Of a stretch of 64,000 nt of DNA, positions 45,542 to 58,841 are shown piece by piece. Position numbers and translations under genes: made by a program. The DNA comes from Cymodocea nodosa (taxonomy: Eukaryota > Streptophyta > Magnoliopsida > Alismatales > Cymodoceaceae). The DNA lies in the NCBI GenBank assembly GCA_036874045.1, contig JAZBRI010000004.1, forward strand, positions 868,001 through 932,000. Reading direction: 5' to 3'. Position 1 is the stretch's first letter. Each line of letters starts with the position of its first letter. The notes under the pieces are model-generated. The model searched no databases, was not told the origin of the DNA, and saw only the letters and a list, made by a program, of their open reading frames with translations.

Positions 45542-48500
45542 TCATCTAGATCTTAATTTTCCTAGATGGTTATAAAGTCTAGTTATGTAAACATATATTT
45601 CTTGTCCTATTTCAAAAGTTTTTGGAATAATTTTCTTATCATGCCAAAACTTCATTTTCTCTTTTTCTTTTATAGTTTTCGAATAAGCTTCATTCCTAAA
45701 TTCTTTTAACTCAATTAATTACATTTTTCTATTTTTAGCAGCTTGATTGAAATTAGTGTTCAGAGTTTTTAATGCCTGATAAGCTTTATGTTTAATTTCA
45801 GCTGATAAATGATAACTTTTTCCATATACTATCTTAAAAGGTGATATACCTAAGCTTGTCTTATAAGCAATTCTATAGGCCCAAAATGCATCTATTAATT
45901 TATTAGTCCAATCTTTCCTAATAGGATTTACTACTTTCTCTAAGATTAACTTAATTTGTTTGTTTACACTTTCTACTTGTCTAGTTGTTTGCAGATGATA
46001 TGATATTGCTATTTTACGATTTACTCTACATTTCTTCATTAAGGCTTCAAAACTTCTATTATAGAAATGAGTTCTTCTGTCACTAATAATAGCTTTAGGT
46101 ATTCCAAATCTAGCAATTATATTAGTTCTTTTAAAATGTATTACTACTTTGTTGTCATTAGTTTTTTCAGGAATAGATTCTATCCATTTAGATTCATAAT
46201 CCACCCCCAATAATATATAATTAAATTGATTAGACATAGTAAATGGACTCATAAAATCTATTCCCCACACATCAAAGATTTCAACCTCAACAATAGGATT
46301 CAAAGGCATCATATTACTCTTTGATATCTTTCCTATTGGTTGACATCTTAAACAACTTAAGTAGTATTTATGAGCATCTTTGAATAGTGTTGGCCAATAG
46401 AATCCACATTACAAAATTTTGGCAGTAGTTTTCCCTGAACCAAAATGTCCTCCACATGCTTGGTCATGGTAGAAAGACAATATACTTTGATATTCAATTT
46501 CTAGAACACCTCCTTAAAACTAGATCAGGATATTTATTAAATAAGTATGGGCTTTCCCAATAGTAATATTTCACTCTTGAAAAGAACAATTTCTTATCCT
46601 GTCTATTCCAATATTTAGGTGTTAAACCTGTAACTAAGTAATTAATTATGTCTACATACCAAGGCATTGTGTTTATAGTCATTAATTGTTTATTAGGAAA
46701 ATTATCCTTAATTTTAATATTTGATTTTTCTATTTGTAATCTTGATAAATGGTCTGCTACTACATTCTCACATCCTTTTTTATCTTTAATTTCTAGATCA
46801 AAATCTTGTAGTAATAATATCCACTAGATCAATCTAGGTTTAGTCTCTTTCTTTGCTATTAGGTGTTTTAAACTTGAATGATCTGTGTGTACTATCACTT
46901 TAACTCTAATCAGATATGATCTAAACTTTTCTAAGGTAAACACAACAGCTAATAATTCTTTTTTAGTGGTTGTATAATTAACTTAAACATCATTTAAAGT
47001 TTTACTTGCATAATGAATCACTCTAGGAGATTTTTCTTTTTGTCCCAACACTGCTCCTAAAGCAAAATTAGATGCATCACACATTAATTCAAATGGATGG
47101 CTCTAATTAGGTGCTTGTATTATAGGAGTTGAAATTAAGCTAGTTTTAAGTTTGAAAAATGCTTCTTTGCAATTCTTATCAAAGTTAAATGGAACATCTT
47201 TTAATAGATTAGTTACATGTCTAGCTATTTTGCTAAAATCTCTAATAAATCTCTTATAAAATCCAACATGTCCTACAAATAATTTAATATCTTTTATTGA
47301 TTTTGGTTCTGATGGATTAGAAATTACTTCTATTTTAGCTTTATATACTTCCAACCCTTTCTTTGAAACATGTCTCAAGACTATTCCTTGATTAACCATG
47401 AAGTGACATTTTTCCCAATTTAGAACCAGATTCTTTTCTACACAACATTTTAATACATAGTCTAAATTGTTTAAACACACTTCATATGAAGTTCCATATA
47501 CTAAAAATCATCTATAAATATTTCTAAAAAATCTTCAATTATTCTAGTGAATATGCCTTGCATAAACCTTTCAAAGGTGGTTGGTGCATTGCATAATCTG
47601 AATAACATCCTCTTAAAAGTATAAGTTTCATTAGGACATGTGAAATTTGTTTTCTCTTAATCCTCTAATGCTACTGAAACTTGATTATATCTTGAATACC
47701 TGTCTAGGAAACAAAAATATTCTTGCCTTACTAATTTCTTTAGCATTTGATCTATAGAAGGTAAGAGAAAATGATCTTTCCTAGTCACAGTATTCAGTTT
47801 TCTATAGTCTATACACACTCTCCAACCTAATTGAATTCTAGTAGGTATTAAGTCCTAACTTTCATTCCTAATAACTGTTAATCCTGATTTCTTGGGAACT
47901 ACATGGATTGGACTAACCCATGAGCTATTAGAAATCGGATAAATTATGTTATTATCTAACCATTTCACTATTTCCTTTCTAACAACTTCTTTAAGGTTTG
48001 GATTTAATTTCCTCTTAGGAATTCTAACTGGTTTAGCATTCTCTTCTAAATATATATGGTGACAGCATAAAGTTTCACTTAACCCTTTTATATCAGCCAT
48101 AATCCATCCTATTGCTTTTTTATAAGTTTTCACTACATCTTTTAATTTAAATATTTGATCTTCTTTTAAATCTGATGCAATAATGATTGGACATGTTCAT
48201 TTTTCTTCTAAAAATATATAAGTTAATTCAGGAGATAATGGTTTTAAATCTAAATGTTGACCATTAGAAGCTAGAACTCCTAATTTAACATTTTCATCTT
48301 CGATATTAAACTCTTCTTGATCTTGTTTTACATCTATGCCTTCGCTTACTTCTAAAGTTTTAAAATCTAATTGCCTATTTAATTCTTATTGAATTACATC
48401 ATCTAGCATATCTCCTTCATCCTCTAGAAAGTCTATAATATGTAATGACATTTCTAACTCCTCTAACTTTTCTAGTTTGAAAATATTTAATTGAGTATCC

Positions 48501-49947
48501 TCATTACCATATGCTAATTTCATTACTTCAGTTTTACAATTTATAACAGCCCCTGATGTTGTTAAAAATGACCTTCCCAAAATTAAATATGTATCATGAT
48601 TCTGATGCTTAATTTGTTGGGAATCCAAAATCACAATATCAATAGATTATATGAAGTTCTTGATTTTAATTAGGACATCTTCTATTTTTCCTTTAGGATA
48701 TCTTATACTTCTATCTACTAATTGAATGATAGTCATAGTAGAGATTAAGCCTTCTAATATTAAGGATGCAAATATTTCACTAGGCATAACATTTATACCT
48801 ACACCTAGGTCTATTAAGGTTCTTTCCAAAATGGTATTTCCTATGATGCATGATATAATAGGGATTCCTGAATTAGATAACTTTTTAGGAATTTGTGGCA
48901 GAAATAGAGAACTACTTTGCTCGGCTAAAAAGACTTTCTAGCATTTTCTGCAATAAGTCTAACAAAGGAATGTTAACTTGTACTTTTTCAAAAATTTCTC
49001 TCATTTTTTCTTATTTTTCAGGAAATTTTTGTTGTAATCTTTTAGGATAGGGTGCTAATGATTGTGACTTACATGGTTCTTTTTCTTTCATTTCATTATT
49101 TTGATCATTTTTAGTCTCATTTTCAGATTTAGATTTTTTTTTCATTGATTTCTAAGTTTTCAGATATTACCTATTCATTGTCATTTCAAATTTTATTCTT
49201 ACTTAGCTCCATTTTGCTTTCTTTTTGAATTCTTAGTGGTATATCAATTCCAGATCTTAATGTTATACACACATATTCTAAATTTTCATTACTTTCATGA
49301 TGTTATTGTATTTCATTTTCTTGAATTTGATTTTCTATTGTTTTCAATTTTAAATTACATTCTTTAAATTCTATTTCATTGGTATTTTCTTTTGTATGTG
49401 GGTTTTGCAAATTATGTAGGTCTTCAACATTAAAGTTTTCATTTGTGTTTTCCTTTTGCATAACTTAAAATTTCATTATTAATTCATCTAGTGCTTTTAA
49501 CTTTCATTCCAGATCATCTAGTCTCATCGCATTCAATTTTTTATCAATTTTCATTATGATTTTTTTTGTTTCATAGATGATATTGATTTTAGGTTTTGAA
49601 TATTCTTCCCTATAATTTAATTAGTTGACTTCTTATTGTTGATATATGTATTGTTCCAATTTGTCCATATTTTGCTCTAAACTATACTCAAGTCTGTCAT
49701 ACCTATCCCAAACTTCATTGTCTCTCAACATATTACTTATTCTAAACGAACCATTAGTTGGGTAAACTATAGGATTCTCATACTCAGTTCTGTTATATTG
49801 AATATAATTCATTTGTTGTTCCTGTGATCTAACTATCTACAATCGTCTCAATTTCAAACAATCAACAATGTCATGACCTTCTAAATTATAAAATTCACAT
49901 ATGCTCACTACAAGTTTCAAGAATCTTTGAGCATAAGCATATGCCAT
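45542..49947 (-). pseudogene. pol: NC-PR-RT-RH-IN polyprotein of gypsy element C, truncated and frameshifted
   Basis: The same order as pol B, starting at ATG 49947. It has a zinc-knuckle remnant CEFYNLEGHDIVDC, protease LIDLGVGINVMP near 48820 (second active-site position changed to Val-Gly), RT VRIPKRKLNPNLKEVV at 48133-47855, a broken RT active site near 47510 (F-I-D-D then stop), RNase H to 47100, integrase WGIDFMSPF near 46265, and [13 protein letters not shown] near 45940. The integrase C-terminal end is cut by LTR Lf at 45541. More stops and shifts than in B indicate an older or faster-decayed copy. Confidence 0.88.
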
Positions 49948-50029
49948 ATTCTCAATTATATGATAAAAACACACAACACTCCCTCTGATATTAAAATAAA
50001 ACAACACTCACAGTTGCTTAGCTTCTCAA

Positions 50030-50047
50030 TCCTCAACAACGATGCTA
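50030..50047 (-). other. Primer binding site, tRNA-Asp type, element C (decayed)
   Basis: The minus strand reads TAGCATCGTTGTTGAGGA. All differences from the Athila-type site are transitions. It lies 7 bases from the LTR end. Confidence 0.68.
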
Positions 50048-50054
50048 GAAAATT

Positions 50055-52252
50055 TGTTTGGGCTGTTTATAGTTAAATTAGAAAGCCTATATTGTTTATT
50101 CAGATTTTGTCTATTGCATATATTAATAAATTCTTTTAAGGCAACAAACAACTTTTTACACAAATTAGATATTAAGCCCAATTTATATTTTTAACTGTAA
50201 GTGCACAGTGTATATTGTATTTATGTGTAGGTCGATCCCATAAAGATTGAGTAAGAATTGTGTACTATTTTAATTTTTATATTAGAGTTTATATGTGTTC
50301 AATTAAGCACTTCATTAAGTTATTGTTAACTCAACGGACTTAGTTTGTGGAGTTACAGCTAACTCAACGTACTAACCTCGTGGACTTAAGTTAACTCCAC
50401 GAGCTTACCTTTCTAGTTAAATGCTACTATTTATAGAGGAATTCGACCATCCATTGGGCGGTCCTATAGAATGTAAATAACATCAATTAAGCTTTTAATA
50501 TTAATTAATCTGAGATTTTTCATTAATCAATACTAACATTTAGATATTTTGAACATTAACCATTAAGATTTTTAGTATTCTTTACGAATCAATTTCAGTA
50601 ATCTATAAAATTGCTTTCTATTTTTTGAATCAACTAAACATAAAACATTCAAATACTGACAATGATAACATTAATCACGATACAAAACAAACAATACAAA
50701 ACATAAATACTAAATGTAAACATAGATAATTAGTTTTTTGGTATTTTTGTTTTGATATATTCTTGAAGATGAACAAAAGTTGCAATGTAAAAATCTCTAT
50801 CGATAGTAAGAACTTCTGTCACTACATGCAACACGATTACACCATTGAAAACTTAATCACTTACAATCTTGCCTCCTCTCCCTATAGAATCGCAAACTAA
50901 GACTTGTAAGTTGATCTCCTCTTTAGTATATTGGCATCAATCTGAAACCAAGACTAGAAGCTTTATGATCTCCTGAGATATGAGTCAGTGCTTGGTGAAA
51001 ATGGCTTCCCTTCCTATGACGTGATTACTCCTCATAATGGTTGTCAGTCACCGTGTTTGGCTCAGAATCAATTCGACATCCGGAAAGTATCCTCACAGAC
51101 CTTCGATGGTTGGGGATTTTGCTGGTATTGTGGAGCTTTAGGGAACTTCCGATGCTTATTGTAGTTAGCGCAATCCTCCACCTTCACACACACTTTACAC
51201 ACATTTCTCCTCTTGTTTTATATTTCTTTTATTAGTAACTACTTCTGCCTAAATGATCGGTTGGATTTCCTTCATTCATATCAACAATGATGATTTCTTC
51301 TTCATTCCACGAGTTAATTCCTACATGATACATGCAATCGCAGTTTTTCCTTCGAATTTCCTATTTCTGCAACTACTATAGTGGCATGTTAGAAAATAAC
51401 TAGTTTATAGAGTTAGTGTAACTCAATGGACTTACTTCGTTGACTTAACTATAAAACACGTGTAGTAAAGGAAACACAATTCATTACCTTAGTGTATATT
51501 CAAGTAACTCAATGTGTATAGTTATGTTAACTTAATAAGTTAAACATGTGCAGCTCACGTGACATAATAAAATATTTAAATTTACAATCTTCTAAGTCAC
51601 TGCTTTAGTCGAACACTTATCCTTTAAGTCCTATAAAAACTCGAACACTTATCTGTAACTCTTCGAGTTCTTGCACCTACAAAGTACGTGACTGAATAAG
51701 AAAACTTATGTGTTCATTAGTCAATTTATAAAACTCAAACAGTTATATATCCAAGCATAAAAACTCGAACAGTTATCTAACTTACCGAAATATAACTTAA
51801 GTTCAGTTTCTAGATCACGACATGTGTCCTTAGTAATTTATACGGTAAAAAGGATATTTCAGATACTTGCAAACCTAACTATTCGATGCTCAAACACATT
51901 TCAGATAGTTATCATCTAACTTACTGAAATTCTACTTAAGTCATGTATTGAGGTAACAACATGTGTTTTTCATGAAATAAAGTATTCTTTAAACGTTCAA
52001 AACATAACTATCTAGTACATGAAATGTGGCTTTCCGAAATAACAGACATTTCAGATACTTAAGAAGTAAAAAGCCTATAACTCACTAACAAATTTAAAAT
52101 ATACTTAATTCATTAAAATTATGCACATTCTTCAATTAAAGCATATAATTATGTAATTATAATATAATGGCTTAATTCTCATATGATAAGCTAAAATTAT
52201 GCAATTAGTCATTATTTAATCATTAATATTATGTACTTTTTCATTTTAAACA
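50055..52252 (-). repeat. Gypsy 5' LTR of element C
   Basis: 2198 bp, minus-strand start TGTTTAAAATG at 52252 and end CCCAAACA at 50055. It carries the tag ACTGTAAGTGCACAGTG at 50195 and a palindrome with arms CTCGTGGA/TCCACGAG at 50377-50403. Around 51600-51790 it has a stretch of ACTCGAACA/GTTATC words not seen in the other copies. Confidence 0.85.
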
Positions 52253-52682
52253 CTTCTCAATTGTGAACATCTATAATTAAAATTTTCAACGATACTATTT
52301 AAAAGTTGATTTCTAATTATACTTTGATAAATGATAATAAATACATCAAAAGGGAGAAATAAACTTTAGTCAATTTGAAAATCCTACATCTACTAGATAA
52401 AACTTATCTATACAACATTTTCAACAATTATTATTTAATAGAATTCAATATTAAATTATAAGTACATTCAAGCGTTTGAACATTTCCATCCTACAAGAAT
52501 ATAAGTGATTTTCATATTGAAGTTATAAGCTACTAAGACATTTTATATCAATTCCCCATTTCTATTTCTAAATCTAGTATTTTTTTTCTTTAGAAATTAT
52601 TACATTCACATGTGTATCATCAATAGTGGATGCAATTCTTAATAGAAAAGAATTAAATAATGACAATTTCATAACAAATAAT
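52253..52682. other. Apparently unique DNA between two gypsy units
   Basis: About 430 bp without a match elsewhere in the window, between LTR start 52252 and the 3' UTR module. No coding frame. It may be pre-insertion host DNA. Confidence 0.5.
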
Positions 52683-53692
52683 ATCTAAAGTGTTGAAAGA
52701 GCTGATATGTGAATTCAAGATTAAATGAAACATATATGATGAAAGATACATTTAATTTGACTGATTGAACTTGTAGAATGATTTATGTGTAGATCTTATT
52801 AAACTACAGAAAAAGTATGAGCTTATTGTTATGGATTCATATTTACAGTAAATGATAGAAGCAAGACTATATGAGATTGGTGTTTTACTGTATCTATATT
52901 AATGAAATACATATATATACAGTATGTGATTAATGTTTTGTTTTGTGTTTGTAGTTTGATTGAAAAAAAAAGGAGAAATTTTGAGAGTTTATTGACTTGT
53001 TTGATCACGAGACTTTTATACTTGAGCAGATAGGTATGTAAGGATTGTTGACTTGAAAAATGACTCTTGAAATCTGGTAACCTAAGATCCTGATCAGATC
53101 TGGGATTGTTGACTGAAAGCTCGTTACATGGGTACATTAGAAAGCTCTTGTATGATTCAAGCTTGTCAAATTAGTTTTTAAAGAAAAAAAAAAAAGAGGA
53201 AAAAAAAAAAAACATATACTATTCTAAAAAGATACAAGTGTTTTGTGAAATACAGATATCTTATGAATCGAGTATATTTTCTATTATCTAGAATTGCTGT
53301 AAAATGAATCTAGAATTGACTTTTGAAGTTGTTTAAGGGAGATACAATTCTTTATTCTACTTGTCTTAATCATATTGAATTGGATTGTACTTTGATTCGT
53401 ATGTTGTTGAAATTTCTTCTAGAAATCTTATTGGAAAATTTAGGATAGTAGATGATGAAAAGAAGAACAAACGATAATATAATTAACACCTATGTGATGA
53501 TGATATACTTTGTATGTAATTTGCATATATTTTAAGTATATTTGCAGGTTGATTACTGAAACATATAGAATATATTTTTATACTAAATAGAAGAAAAACA
53601 AAGGGGAAGAATTAATTTTAGCACTTTTTGAAAGACCAATTAATTAGATCTTAGTTTGCTAAGGGACTAGCAAAATTTAGGTATGGGGGAAG
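52683..53692 (+). other. Gypsy 3' UTR module and polypurine tract
   Basis: Very close to 35360-36357 over its length, ending in GGGGGAAG at 53685-53692 directly before the LTR. The upstream F-box and gag are missing. Confidence 0.8.
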
Positions 53693-55850
53693 TGTTTAGA
53701 ATGAAAAAGTGCATATTATTAACGGTTAAATGATGGTTAATTGTATAATATTTTGCTTATCATATGAGAATTAAGCTATTATCTTATAATTGCACTGTTA
53801 TATGCTTTAATTGAAGAATCTACTTAATTTGGGGGAATTAATGTTAATTTAGTATATTTCTGAACTATCGGTAAGTTGCAGGCTGTGAAATTCTTAAGTA
53901 TCCGAATTTTCTGATATTTCGAACAGTTATGTTTAACATACCAGACATATTTCGAATAGTTATGTTTAACAGACCGAACATGTTAGATAGTTATGTTTAA
54001 ATTGCCAAACAATTATGTTTTGAAAGAATATTTTATTATTTCCTAAATTACACGTGTCGAAATCATAATTCATGACTTAAGTGAACTTTCAATGAGTTAT
54101 CTATAACTATCTGAAATTGCAGTTGGGCATCGGACAGTTATATGTGTAACTTTCCGAAATCTCTTTTTATTTATAAAATAGCTGAGGACATGTGTCATGT
54201 TTTGGGAAAGTGACTTAAGTGGATTTTCGGTGAGTTATCTCTAAACTATCTGAAATGCATCTGAGCATCAAATAGTTAGCTCTATAACTCTTCGAAATGT
54301 TATTTTATGATTAAACTACTTTTGACATGTGTCGAGATCTGGTAGATTTACTTAAGTTATATATCGATGAGTTATCTGTAACTATCCAAAATGCATCTAA
54401 GCATCGGATAGTTAAATTTATGCACGTGTTTTATAGTTAAATCAATGAAGAAAGTCCGTTGAGTTATCTGTAACTCCACGGACTATATATTTTCTAATAT
54501 GCCACTATAGCGGTTGCAGGAATAGACAGTTGGAAGAGAAAAACCACGTTTGCACGTATCGCGTAGGGAAAGAAATCATCGTCGTTAATACGAATGAAGG
54601 AAATCCAACCGACCATTCAAGCAGAAGTAGTTACTACTGAAGAAATATAAAAGAAAAGAAGAAAAAGAAGAAAAGGGTGTGATCGATGAACGACCAGTGT
54701 GTACAGAGGAGGAGCACTGAGCTTTCTGCAAGCAGTATCGGTAATTCTCCAAAGTACCACACCAACTATCGTTACCACCACCACAATCACCAACCATCGG
54801 AAGTCTGTGAGAATACTTTCTTGATGTCGGGTTGATTCTGAGCCAAACACAGTGCCTGACAACCACTGTGAGGAGTGATCGCGTCGCGGGAAGGGAAGCC
54901 ATTTTCACCAAGCGCTGACTCATATTTTAGGAGATCGTAAAGCTTTTAGCTTTGGCTTCGGGTTGATGCCTGTAGGCTGAAGAGGAGATCATCTTGCAAT
55001 TCTGGACTCGCAATTCTATAGGGAGAGGAGATAGAATTGTAAGTGGTTTAATTTTCATTGGTGTAATCGTGTTGCAAGTAGTGTCGGAAGTATTTACTAT
55101 CGAGTGAGATTACTTTACATTTCACCTTTCGCCCATTTCCATGTTCATATTAAAACAAAAATACCAAAAACAATTTATCTATGTTTGTATGTTGTATTTG
55201 AGTGTTGTATTGTTTGTGTTGTATCGTGATTAATGTTATCTTTGTCAATGTTGTGATTGTTTTATGTTGTTTTAGTTTTACAGTTTACTAAAATTGGTTC
55301 GTTCAAAAGACTTAAAGATTTTAATGGTTACTGTTTGAATTATCTGAATGTTAGTATTGCTTAATGATAAATCCAATGTTAACTAACATTAAAGAGCTTA
55401 ATTGATGTTATTTACAATCTGTGGAATTGCCCAATGGTTAGCCGAATTCCTCTGTAAATAGTAGTATTAAAAAGAAAAGACAAGCTCGTGGAGTTAACTT
55501 AAGTCCACAAGGTTAGTCCGTTGAGTTAGCCATAAGTCAATGAACTTTGTCCATTGAGTTAACTGTAATTCAATGGAGAGCTTATTAAATATATAAATTT
55601 GATTATTAACAAACGAACAGTTCTCAAGTTCTTCAGCAATTCCCTATGGGATCGACCTATACTTGCACACTGATACAATAGACATTGTGCACTTGCACTT
55701 AAAGTACAAATTGGAATTAATATCTAAATTGTATTAAAGGTTGTTTGTTTACTTCTAAAAGAAAGAATAGGCATAAAGATAAATTAACTAAGTAAAAATA
55801 GAAGTAACAAATCCAAGTTTTTCTAGTGTAGTGTTGGGAAAACACAAACA
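53693..55850 (+). repeat. Gypsy LTR Lh, plus orientation
   Basis: 2158 bp from TGTTTAGAATG to AACACAAACA. TATA box TATAAAAG at 54646-54653. Palindrome 54453-54484 with arms GTCCGTTGAGTTA and TAACTCCACGGAC about 162 bp upstream of it. A second palindrome cluster at 55483-55575 and the tag ATGGGATCGACCTATACTTG at 55646. It is very similar to Le. No primer site follows; the next base starts a pol remnant. Confidence 0.88.
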
Positions 55851-56037
55851 ATGAGCAGGACCTTACATAGTTCGAAATATTTATTCTTATGGAGTTATAG
55901 AAATTGAAAATCCTAAAAATCAAAATATATTTAAAGTAAATGAACAAAGACTTAGACCTATTCTAAAATTTCCAAAAAGTTCCTTTGGAATTATAGAAGA
56001 ACTAAGAGTAGAGGAATACTCAAGTTTTATTAAGTAA
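55851..56037 (+). pseudogene. pol: Integrase C-terminal end (gypsy pol), fragment
   Basis: A frame corresponding to the last 60 or so codons of pol B (VRNIYPYGAIEIENP-like text; PKSSFGIIEELRVEEY), ending at TAA 56035-56037. It is joined directly to the LTR end, so primer site and almost all of pol were deleted. It shows that ORF3 follows pol on the same strand. Confidence 0.8.
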
Positions 56038-56603
56038 GAATCTGTGTTAAAATATATATAAAAAAATATAATATATATATATATATTATATAAAGTACAA
56101 GTGTTGATTTTATCGAAGCAGTATCTATTCAATCGGAGGAAAAAGAAAGAAATGTGTAATTTTGATTCGATCGAGGAAATGCAATGGCTTTATCGAAGTT
56201 AAGGAAAAAGTAAAATTAAGAGTAAGTCAAATCCAAGATTCTTCGATCTTGACAAAATTAAAAATTATTATTATAATTATTTTTATTAGTTATAACTTTA
56301 CAAGAAGTCTATGGAGTTAAGATTAACTCAATGAACTTACTCTGTTGAGTTAACTGTAACTCAATGGAGTACTTAAGGTAAGTCTATGAACTTAGTTCGT
56401 GGAGTTAACTGTAACTCTATGAAGTAGTACATGTTAGTAGTAATAGATTGCATGAGAAATGACCCAATTACTTGCCAAAAACATAGAATTTATTTAAACA
56501 AAAACTTAAGATTTGGGGGCATTATCCACAAAAATCATTTAGAACTTAGAATAGTAAAGATTAGAGTCATTCCATTCCGTTCAGTTACACAACGAAGACC
56601 GAA
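56038..56603 (+). promoter_or_regulatory. Spacer between pol and ORF3 with palindrome cluster
   Basis: An AT microsatellite lies at 56050-56095. Palindromic words lie at 56296-56425 (CTGTTGAGTTA ... TAACTCAATGG; TTCGTGGAGTTA ... TAACTCTATGAA). The ORF3 ATG is about 180 bp further on. No clear TATA box was found here. Confidence 0.45.
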
Positions 56604-58841
56604 ATGGAGCAAAACTTTTAGGATCAAATTGACACTATAGAATTCCTTAGATAATCAAAGGAATAATATTCAAGGTAGAAGATTAGAAACACCACTAAAG
56701 AGAAGCAACTAGAAAAGGTAGAGGATGACCTCTTCTTCTTTACAAAAGTTTTAGTAGATTTGAATGTCAGAATACCTGCATTAATGGAAACAAGAACACA
56801 AGTGGCAATTGAAACTACCGTAAATAGAGAAAGAAAAATCAGGCCAAACAATGAAGTTACTCTAGAACTCATAAGGCATAAATCTAGACTGTGGTTTATA
56901 AGGGAGATAGTTGCATATGCAAGAATGCAACGCAAAGAGCAACAAAGAAGGGAACAATATGAAATATTGGAAGAACAAGAGTAGCAGTTAGAACCTTCAC
57001 ATCAACAACAATTAAGAGAGCAAGCTAAAGTGTCTATAGTAGTAAAGCAATAGCTAGGACCTTCATACCAACCACAACAAGAAGAAAAAGTTGTAATGGT
57101 AGGTCTAAAATCTAAGGAGGAGGAAAAAGAATTAGAAGAGTTAATTAAGTTTTGTAAAGACCAAGGTGCTGATGAAGCCTTGGCAAGAGTTAAAGCACTA
57201 GTTCTATTTGATGGAATCCAAAGGAGAAGGATTGAAGGAGTACAAGCAAAAATTAAAGTTAGATTACAACAACATCAAGAAGCAGCTACAACTCCAGTTA
57301 CAAGAGAAGAAGCTGAGGTTGGTCCTTCGAGACCAGTAAATATACAAGTAGTAAAATAGGAAGAGTTAGTATATATGGCTTGAGTGCCTAAAGAGCCCAT
57401 TTTTATTGACTTAGTGTTAGAAGAAGAAGAAGAAGAAGAAGAAGATAAAGCACAATTATTTAGAAGAAGAAAAGGAAAAGAAATAGTGTCTAAGGCTCAA
57501 GAGGAAGAAATGAAATCTGAGCTTATAATATTTATAGTAGGGCATAAAGAGCCCATTTTTGTAGATTTATTATCTGAAGAAGAAGAAGAGTAGGAGCAAA
57601 GAGGAGAAGAAAAATGAGTTGATGAAGAGCTGTAACCTGAAAGAACTGAAGTAAGGGTAGAATATGCTATGCCCGAGACTCCATCCCAATCTACCATAGA
57701 ATCAAAAAGAATAGTAACAATGCAGATTGGTAGTGAGGAGGAAGAAGAAAGAAAAGAAGCTGAGCAAGAAGCTGAATAGAAAAAAAAGAATTCGACAAAT
57801 TCCTCTAAAGAGAATGAAACTCTTCGGCAATAGTAGAGAAATTACAAGATAAAATGGAAAGTTCTATAGGCTCTCCACCACATTTCAGAATTGAAAGGCA
57901 AGAATCTTCAGAATATTTTCAACAACACCAACAACAAACTCAGCAAATTGAAGAAGAAATTCAAGAACAAACCCCTCTAGAGCAACAAATCCAAATTCCT
58001 AACTCAATAGAGGCAACTATTCTAAATGAAATTCATTTCTGGAGTTAGGAAGCTTATGATAAATATCAAGAAATAAAGGGGTACAATATAATTTATAGTA
58101 GATTGGATTAGAATAGATGATGTTAAAGAATTATTTGAATTCTAGGGCCTATTGTAATTTATTCCAAAAGCAAAAGGGCATGCAGTTTATGAAAATTTAT
58201 TGTCTAGTTTTTATGCAAACCTAAAGGAGGAAGAAGAAAAATTAATTTCTAACATGGAGGAAGTTAATATTCAGATAATACTTGAGCTTCTCTACTACAT
58301 TTTTAGATTGAAAAATAAAAGAATTGAAATTCTTGAAAATACAACTGCAACTAAATGGACAAAACAAGAAATCAAGTAATGTTTGGTCATCGACCCTAGT
58401 GTGCCACTACTAAACAGATTGAAGTATTTAAATGAGAAGGTACATATGGTGGAAAATATTTTAATTAAAACTGTCTATTAGAGGCATGACCATGACATTG
58501 AATTGAGTCAATTTGTTAAATGGGTCACGTATGTAGTTGTAAATAAAATTCAAGTTAACTAGTGTTAAGTTTTCTTATCAAAGATAAAGTCTGCAAAGAA
58601 GAAACTATTCTTTGGAGACTTGATATCAGAATTAATGGTGGAAGGAATAGATTTCACAAAATGGACATCTAAAAAGATGAGATCAAGAACCATTTCAATG
58701 AAAGAACACAGAAATTATCCTGTTGTTGCTAAGATGACTATAGCTTCAAAAGAATTTACAGGAGCTATAAAATGAATTAATCAACTAGAACAACTAGAAA
58801 AGCTTTAGAAGGAAGTAGATGAACTAAGGAAGAATGATTAA
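56604..58841 (+). pseudogene. ORF3 of the gypsy element (acidic, possible plant transposon protein domain), broken
   Basis: About 745 codons from ATG 56604 to TAA 58839. N-terminal helical part (KEKQLEKVEDDLFFFTK), then VDLNVRIPALMETR and IRPNNEVTLELIRHKSRLWF. The middle is Glu/Gln-rich: the motif KEPIFIDL/KEPIFVDL followed by acidic runs occurs twice (57388-57440 and 57547-57592), around the basic cluster RRRKGKEIV. The C-terminal third has LLSSFYANLKEEEEKLISNM, a Leu-rich region around PSVPLLNRLKYL, and GIDFTKWTSKKMRS. The FYANL and following pattern resembles the 'putative plant transposon protein' domain; this is a recollection of the family. No membrane segment. Many stops (several TGG to TAG/TGA). 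Nuclear action is an inference from the basic cluster. Confidence 0.62.

Noticed and set aside
54585..54923. Open frame of 112 codons on the antisense strand of LTR Lh, with counterparts in other LTRs (2645-2839, 37345-37611, 44325-44615).
   Set aside because: The frame is shared because the LTRs are repeats. Its length and end vary between copies, it runs against LTR transcription, and it has no recognisable domain.
55717..56132. Minus-strand frames at the end of LTR Lh and pol.
   Set aside because: They are antisense to LTR and integrase sequence with no domain of their own.
56604..58841. ORF3 as a retroviral envelope protein.
   Set aside because: No hydrophobic signal or membrane segment and no Cys pattern are visible; the protein is acidic with a basic cluster.
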